Assembly: GCA_948560485.1 (NCBI GenBank)
Contig: CAOXUF010000054.1
Coordinates: 252 to 10,293 of the forward strand
Length of the DNA stretch: 10,042 nucleotides
Origin: an uncultured Eubacterium sp.
GTDB lineage: Bacteria > Bacillota_A > Clostridia > Lachnospirales > Lachnospiraceae
Reading direction: 5' to 3'
Under the pieces are notes generated by a model, which did not search any database, was not told the DNA's origin, and worked only from the letters and a program-made list of their open reading frames with translations. Within the stretch, counting starts at the first letter, position 1. The number at the start of each line of letters is the position of its first letter. The translations under genes and the position numbers were made by a program. Shown piece by piece: positions 5,794 through 10,042 of this stretch.

Positions 5794-7262
5794 TGATAGA
5801 TATACAGATTCATCCCAGACAATTTGAATATGATGTTCAGTCTATGGTACAGGCTTTTTATACGGGACTTCCTTTTCAGATTAATTCTGATATCGAAAGT
5901 GCGTACAGGATACTTGAGGTGGAATTTGCAGGGGAGAGTATTTGTGCCGGATTGTATGATGGAAATAAAGAGCTTTTTAAAGAGCAGATTACTTGCGAGT
6001 TTTTGAAAGATAAGGATATTACAGAAATATCCGGTTCTGACAGAAGAGACGCAAAAAATGCCCTTAAAAAGCTTTTGTACTGTCTTCTTGAAAAAGATAC
6101 TGGGCGTCAACTTCCATGGGGAAATCTTACGGGAATCCGGCCTGCAAAGATACCGGGAATGTTGATGGAACAGGGGATGAGTGAGCAGGATGTCAGAAAA
6201 GAAATGAAAGAAACCTATTTTATTTCTGATGATAAGTTAGATTTAGCAATGGATGTATCGAAGATGGAGAAAAAAGTTCTTTCGAATGTGAATTATAAAG
6301 AAGGATATAGTTTATATGTAGGAATTCCTTTTTGTCCGACGACATGTTTATACTGTTCGTTCACATCATATCCGTTAAAAATATATAAAGACAAAGTGGA
6401 CAGTTATATTGATGCTGTCATAAAAGAAATTATTTTCCTTGGTGAAAAACTAAGGGGAAGAGAATTAAATTCCGTTTATATTGGTGGGGGAACACCAACT
6501 ACTTTGGAGCCGGAACAATTAAAGAGACTTATTACTGCATTAAAAGAAAATTTTGATTTTCAGACTGTAAAAGAGTTTACTGTGGAGGCAGGAAGACCCG
6601 ACAGTATCACAAAAGAAAAACTGCTTGTATTAAAAGAGCAGGGAGTATCCCGTATATCTATTAATCCACAGACAATGAATCAGGAAACGCTTGATTTGAT
6701 TGGAAGGAAGCATACGATAGAGCAGGTAAAGAAAGCTTTTTTGATAGCAAGAGAATGTGGTATGAATAATATTAATATGGACTTCATTGTGGGACTCCCG
6801 GAAGAAACACCGGAAATGGTGCGGTATTCTATGGAAGAGGCAATGAAACTGGAGCCGGATGGAATTACAATTCATTCACTTGCGATAAAGCGGGCATCAA
6901 GGCTTAGCATGAATAAACAGAAGTACACAGAATTGTCCATGGAAAACAGCACGGAATTAATGAATATTACGAAAGAATATGCGTATAAAATGGGAATGAA
7001 ACCTTATTATCTGTATCGTCAGAAAAACATGGCAGGAAATCAGGAAAATGTAGGTTATTCGAAAGAAGGACTTGAAGGTTTATATAATATTCTTATGATG
7101 GGAGATTATCAGGATGTGTGGGCAGTTGGAGCCGGAGCAGTGACAAAGTTACTGTCTGACGACAGGAAAAATGCCACAAGAATTGATACTTTAAAAAATG
7201 TAGACCAGTATATTGAAAGAATTGATGAAATGATAGATAGAAAATCTTGTTTTCTTTCGTAA
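5790..7262 (+). CDS. hemZ: HemZ-type radical SAM protein (coproporphyrinogen dehydrogenase-like)
   Basis: The 490-residue product has the radical SAM cluster motif CPTTCLYC at 182-189 (C182, C186, C189), which holds a 4Fe-4S cluster and splits S-adenosylmethionine. GIPFCP just before it, GGGTPT at 232-237, EAGRPD at 266-271 and DFIVGLP at 331-337 are hallmarks of the HemN/HemZ group. An N-terminal region of about 170 residues without cysteine clusters, ending near LPWGNLTGIRPAK (108-120), is characteristic of HemZ and sets it apart from HemN and HemW. HemZ is named for oxygen-independent conversion of coproporphyrinogen III, but many anaerobes that carry it lack the rest of the haem pathway, so the reaction in this host is unproven. 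GAAGGG at 5779-5784 is its ribosome binding site. ATG 5790 is followed by a second ATG at 5793, and either could start. The gene lies 63 bp after the MBL gene. Confidence 0.9.
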   Translation: MMIDIQIHPRQFEYDVQSMVQAFYTGLPFQINSDIESAYRILEVEFAGESICAGLYDGNKELFKEQITCEFLKDKDITEISGSDRRDAKNALKKLLYCLLEKDTGRQLPWGNLTGIRPAKIPGMLMEQGMSEQDVRKEMKETYFISDDKLDLAMDVSKMEKKVLSNVNYKEGYSLYVGIPFCPTTCLYCSFTSYPLKIYKDKVDSYIDAVIKEIIFLGEKLRGRELNSVYIGGGTPTTLEPEQLKRLITALKENFDFQTVKEFTVEAGRPDSITKEKLLVLKEQGVSRISINPQTMNQETLDLIGRKHTIEQVKKAFLIARECGMNNINMDFIVGLPEETPEMVRYSMEEAMKLEPDGITIHSLAIKRASRLSMNKQKYTELSMENSTELMNITKEYAYKMGMKPYYLYRQKNMAGNQENVGYSKEGLEGLYNILMMGDYQDVWAVGAGAVTKLLSDDRKNATRIDTLKNVDQYIERIDEMIDRKSCFLS

Positions 7263-7275
7263 TTAATAGTAAAAT
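7247..7275 (+). promoter_or_regulatory. Candidate sigma-A promoter before hisS
   Basis: TTGTTT (7247-7252) and TAAAAT (7270-7275) are separated by 17 bases. The -10 matches consensus at five of six positions, the -35 at only three. Transcription would start near 7282, about 25 bases before the hisS ATG. The -35 lies inside the last codons of hemZ. In sequence this AT-rich such a pair can arise by chance, so the call is weak. Confidence 0.25.
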
Positions 7276-7307
7276 ATGTAAGTTAGTAATAAAAAAGGAG
7301 CAAAAAG

Positions 7308-8567
7308 ATGGCTTTAAGTAAAAAACCGGTAACTGGAATGAAGGATATTCTTCCGGAGGAGATGAAAATAAGAAATTATGTACAGAATGTAATTAAGGAA
7401 ACTTATAATGCATTTGGATTTACACAGATTGAGACACCTTGTGTGGAAAATATTTCAAACCTTACAAACAAGCAGGGTGGAGAAAATGAAAAATTAATCT
7501 TTAAGATTTTAAAAAGAGGAGAAAAGTTAAATCTTGAAACTGCACAGAACGAGATGGATGTGGTAGATAATGGTTTAAGATATGATCTTACAGTCCCTCT
7601 TGTCAGATATTATTCAAAGAATGCAAATGATCTTCCATCGCCTTTTAAGGCACTACAGATGGGAAATGTATGGCGTGCGGACAGACCACAGAGAGGAAGA
7701 TACCGCCAGTTCATACAGTGTGATATTGACATATTAGGAGATCCAAGTAACCTGGCTGAAATCGAACTGATTCTTGCTACGACGACAACGCTTGGAAAGT
7801 TAGGATTTAAGAACTTCCAGATTCGTATTAATGAGAGAAGAATTTTAAAAGCAATGGCTGCATACAGTGGATTTGCGGAGGAATCTTTTGACAGCGTATT
7901 TATTATTCTTGATAAGATGGACAAGATAGGTTTAGATGGTGTTAAGGATGAGTTAATGAAATATGGTTTTGCACAGGAATCAGTTGAAAAGTATACACAG
8001 CTTTTTGCTGAAATTGAAAATCAGTCCGAGCCGATTGCATATCTTTCTGAGAAGCTGGGTGACTTTATGGGAGATGATGTAAAACAGTGGATGGACGAGA
8101 TTATCGACAGTGTCAAGGCAACAAAGGCATCTGATTTTGAGATTGTATTTGATCCGACTCTTGTAAGAGGAATGTCTTACTATACGGGAACGATTTTTGA
8201 AATTGCCATTCCTGAGTTTGGCGGAAGCTGCGGAGGCGGTGGACGTTACGATAAGATGGTCGGTAAGTTTACAGGACATGATGTGCCGGCGTGTGGATTT
8301 TCTATTGGGTTTGAGAGAATTGTTCTCTTACTGATGGAACAGGGATTTAAGATTCCTGAAGATTATGATAAGATTGTATATCTTATTGAAAAAGGTGTGA
8401 ATGGGGATAGACTTTGTGAAGTAATCGCTCAGGCACAGGAAGAAAGAAAAACAGGCACGCAGGTACTTGTTACAAGAATGAACAAAAATAAAAAATTCCA
8501 GAAGGAACAGTTAATGGAGCAGGGATATGAGAACTTTAAGGAGTTTTATAAGAATCCGTTTAAATAA
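7308..8567 (+). CDS. hisS: Histidine--tRNA ligase
   Basis: The 419-residue enzyme charges tRNA-His with histidine in the cytoplasm. Class II motifs are clear: a motif 1 region starting at PVTGMKDILPEE (7-18), motif 2 at VWRADRPQRGRYRQF (121-135), and motif 3 around GFSIGFERI (330-338). LVRGMSYYTGTIFE at 285-298 is the histidine-specific HisA motif with the catalytic Arg (R287). It reads MS where many bacteria have LD. CGGGGRYDKM at 308-317 is the second histidine motif. The QCDIDI stretch (137-142) after motif 2 recalls the eukaryote-like HisRS branch. The C-terminal anticodon-binding part after motif 3 is short, about 70 residues from D352, and ends FYKNPFK without the usual last strand region. 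AAGGAG at 7295-7300 lies 7 bases before ATG 7308. There is no room for a T-box leader in the 45-bp gap after hemZ. Confidence 0.95.
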   Translation: MALSKKPVTGMKDILPEEMKIRNYVQNVIKETYNAFGFTQIETPCVENISNLTNKQGGENEKLIFKILKRGEKLNLETAQNEMDVVDNGLRYDLTVPLVRYYSKNANDLPSPFKALQMGNVWRADRPQRGRYRQFIQCDIDILGDPSNLAEIELILATTTTLGKLGFKNFQIRINERRILKAMAAYSGFAEESFDSVFIILDKMDKIGLDGVKDELMKYGFAQESVEKYTQLFAEIENQSEPIAYLSEKLGDFMGDDVKQWMDEIIDSVKATKASDFEIVFDPTLVRGMSYYTGTIFEIAIPEFGGSCGGGGRYDKMVGKFTGHDVPACGFSIGFERIVLLLMEQGFKIPEDYDKIVYLIEKGVNGDRLCEVIAQAQEERKTGTQVLVTRMNKNKKFQKEQLMEQGYENFKEFYKNPFK

Positions 8568-8582
8568 TTAGGAGGAATAATT

Positions 8583-10042
8583 ATGGCAGAGTCAATGCAG
8601 GGACTTCACAGAAGTCACAGATGTACAGAGGTTAGTAATAAAAATATCGGTGAATCTGTTACCGTGATGGGATGGGTTCAGAAAAGAAGAAATTTAGGAA
8701 GTCTTATTTTTATTGATTTAAGAGATAGAACAGGTATTTTACAGTTAGTTTTTGATGAAAATGACGGGGAAGTTTTTGAAAAGGCAAAAGAACTTCGAAG
8801 CGAGTTTGTAATTGCCGCTGAAGGAAAAGTCAGAAAGCGTGACGGTGCTGTCAATGAAGAACTTGCAACTGGTGATATTGAAGTTACTGTTGATACGCTC
8901 AAGATTCTTTCAGAATCAGAAACACCACCATTTCCAGTGGAAGATGATGTAAATACAAGAGAAGATTTAAGACTGCAGTATCGTTATCTGGATTTAAGAC
9001 GTCCTACATTGCAGAAAAATTTAAAACTTCGCAGTGATGTCACTACATTTATCCGCAAATTTATGTCGGACGAAGGGTTTATAGAGATTGAAACTCCGAC
9101 ACTTTGTAAGTCTACACCTGAGGGAGCAAGAGATTATCTTGTACCAAGCCGTGTGCATCCTGGTGAGTTTTATGCACTTCCTCAATCTCCTCAGTTATTT
9201 AAGCAGTTGTTAATGTGTTCCGGTTACGACAGATATATTCAGATTGCAAGATGTTATCGTGATGAGGACTTAAGAGCAGACAGACAGCCGGAATTCACAC
9301 AGGTAGATATGGAGTTATCTTTTGTTGATATTGATGATGTCATTGATGTGAATGAAAGACTGATTCAGGCAATGTTTCAGGAAATACTAAATGTGGATAT
9401 TCCACTTCCAATGCCTAGAATGTCATGGCAGGAAGCGATGGACAGATATGGTTCCGACAAGCCGGATACCAGATTTGGTATGGAATTAGTGAATGTAACA
9501 GATGTAGTTAAGGATTGTGGATTTGGCGTATTTACCGGTGCTATTGAGAATGGCGGAACTGTTCGTGGTATCAATGTAAAAGGTCAGGGAGCAATGCCTA
9601 GAAAGAAGATAGACAAGTTGGTTGATTCAGCCAAAGGAAATGGAGCAAAAGGTCTTGCTTATCTTTGTATGAATGAAGATGGAACATACAAATCATCTTT
9701 TGCCAAGTTTATGACAGAAGAAGAATTAGATAACCTTGTAAAAGAGATGAAAGGTGAGCCGGGCGATTTATTATTGTTTGCGGCAGACAGAAACAAGATT
9801 GTATGGAATGTTCTTGGTGCACTTCGTTTAGAACTGGCAGAAACACTTGAATTAATTGATAAGAATAAATGGAATTTCTTATGGGTAGTAGAGTTCCCAC
9901 AGTTTGAGTGGTCTGATGAGCAGGAAAGATTTATTGCAATGCATCATCCGTTCACAATGCCAATGGAAGAGGATTTAAAGTATCTTGATACGGATTTAGG
10001 AAAGGTTCGTGCAAAAGCTTATGATATTGTATTAAATGGTAC
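8583..10042 (+). CDS. aspS: Aspartate--tRNA ligase, N-terminal part (3' end outside window)
   Basis: The frame is open from ATG 8583 to the window edge, giving 486 whole codons of the roughly 590-600 of bacterial AspRS. The product charges tRNA-Asp. The N-terminal OB-fold anticodon-binding domain holds GWVQKRRNLGSLIFIDLRD at 30-48. The catalytic domain follows with YRYLDLRRP near 134-142, QSPQLFKQ at 201-208, and motif 2 as CYRDEDLRADRQPEFTQ from 224. The bacterial GAD insertion spans about 290-410. HHPFT (454-458) is present, but motif 3 lies beyond the edge. Leu at residue 38 matches E. coli L30, which is His in many non-discriminating AspRS enzymes, so this one is probably specific for tRNA-Asp. 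GGAGG at 8571-8575 lies 7 bases before the start, and hisS ends 15 bp upstream, a common hisS-aspS operon. Confidence 0.95.
   Translation, partial: MAESMQGLHRSHRCTEVSNKNIGESVTVMGWVQKRRNLGSLIFIDLRDRTGILQLVFDENDGEVFEKAKELRSEFVIAAEGKVRKRDGAVNEELATGDIEVTVDTLKILSESETPPFPVEDDVNTREDLRLQYRYLDLRRPTLQKNLKLRSDVTTFIRKFMSDEGFIEIETPTLCKSTPEGARDYLVPSRVHPGEFYALPQSPQLFKQLLMCSGYDRYIQIARCYRDEDLRADRQPEFTQVDMELSFVDIDDVIDVNERLIQAMFQEILNVDIPLPMPRMSWQEAMDRYGSDKPDTRFGMELVNVTDVVKDCGFGVFTGAIENGGTVRGINVKGQGAMPRKKIDKLVDSAKGNGAKGLAYLCMNEDGTYKSSFAKFMTEEELDNLVKEMKGEPGDLLLFAADRNKIVWNVLGALRLELAETLELIDKNKWNFLWVVEFPQFEWSDEQERFIAMHHPFTMPMEEDLKYLDTDLGKVRAKAYDIVLNG

Noticed and set aside
5787..6110. Minus-strand open frame of 107 codons over the hemZ start
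   Set aside because: It lies antisense to a clear gene, has no ribosome binding site or recognisable motif, and is best explained as a shadow of hemZ codon use. The same holds for the other minus-strand frames, such as 350-652, 1646-1981, 7610-7924 and 7980-8279.

Overview
The window is AT-rich and codes on the plus strand throughout. It carries a conserved Firmicutes housekeeping block: secF (3' end), recJ, apt, relA/spoT, a metallo-beta-lactamase-fold hydrolase gene, hemZ, hisS and aspS (5' part). B. subtilis has a related order (secDF, recJ, apt, relA, dtd, ..., hisS, aspS). The hemZ and MBL genes before hisS, the protein motif variants, the heavy use of AGA for arginine and the strong GGAGG-type ribosome binding sites suggest an anaerobic clostridium, most likely Lachnospiraceae (Roseburia/Coprococcus/Eubacterium-like). 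That placement is inferred from remembered synteny, not from a search.

Layout. Positions 1-378 encode the last 125 residues of SecF. A hairpin plus T-run at 393-426 looks like an intrinsic terminator. From 444 to the end of the window seven genes follow with gaps of 25, 12, 62, 63, 45 and 15 bp, so they are probably co-transcribed in large part. The recJ start is best placed at 444, because a longer frame opening at GTG 390 would translate the terminator. The relA-MBL gap holds an 11-bp hairpin without a T-run. The MBL-hemZ gap holds a 9-codon mini-ORF whose stop overlaps the hemZ start (ATGA). A weak candidate promoter lies just before hisS. aspS runs off the right edge after 486 codons.

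Functions. SecF works in late protein export. RecJ is a single-strand exonuclease in DNA repair. Apt salvages adenine to AMP. Rel makes and degrades (p)ppGpp. The MBL protein is a glyoxalase II-like hydrolase of unknown substrate. HemZ is a radical SAM protein of the HemN/HemZ group. HisS and AspS charge tRNA. Stringent control, purine salvage and translation supply therefore sit side by side.

I see no mobile element, CRISPR array, tRNA or rRNA gene, phage gene or defence system, and no evidence of a novel system. The points most worth checking are an Asp-to-Ala change at a key membrane position of SecF, the terminator placed directly before recJ with no room for a promoter, the lack of dtd after relA, and a short C-terminal domain in HisRS. 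No stretch longer than about 65 bp lacks a gene.
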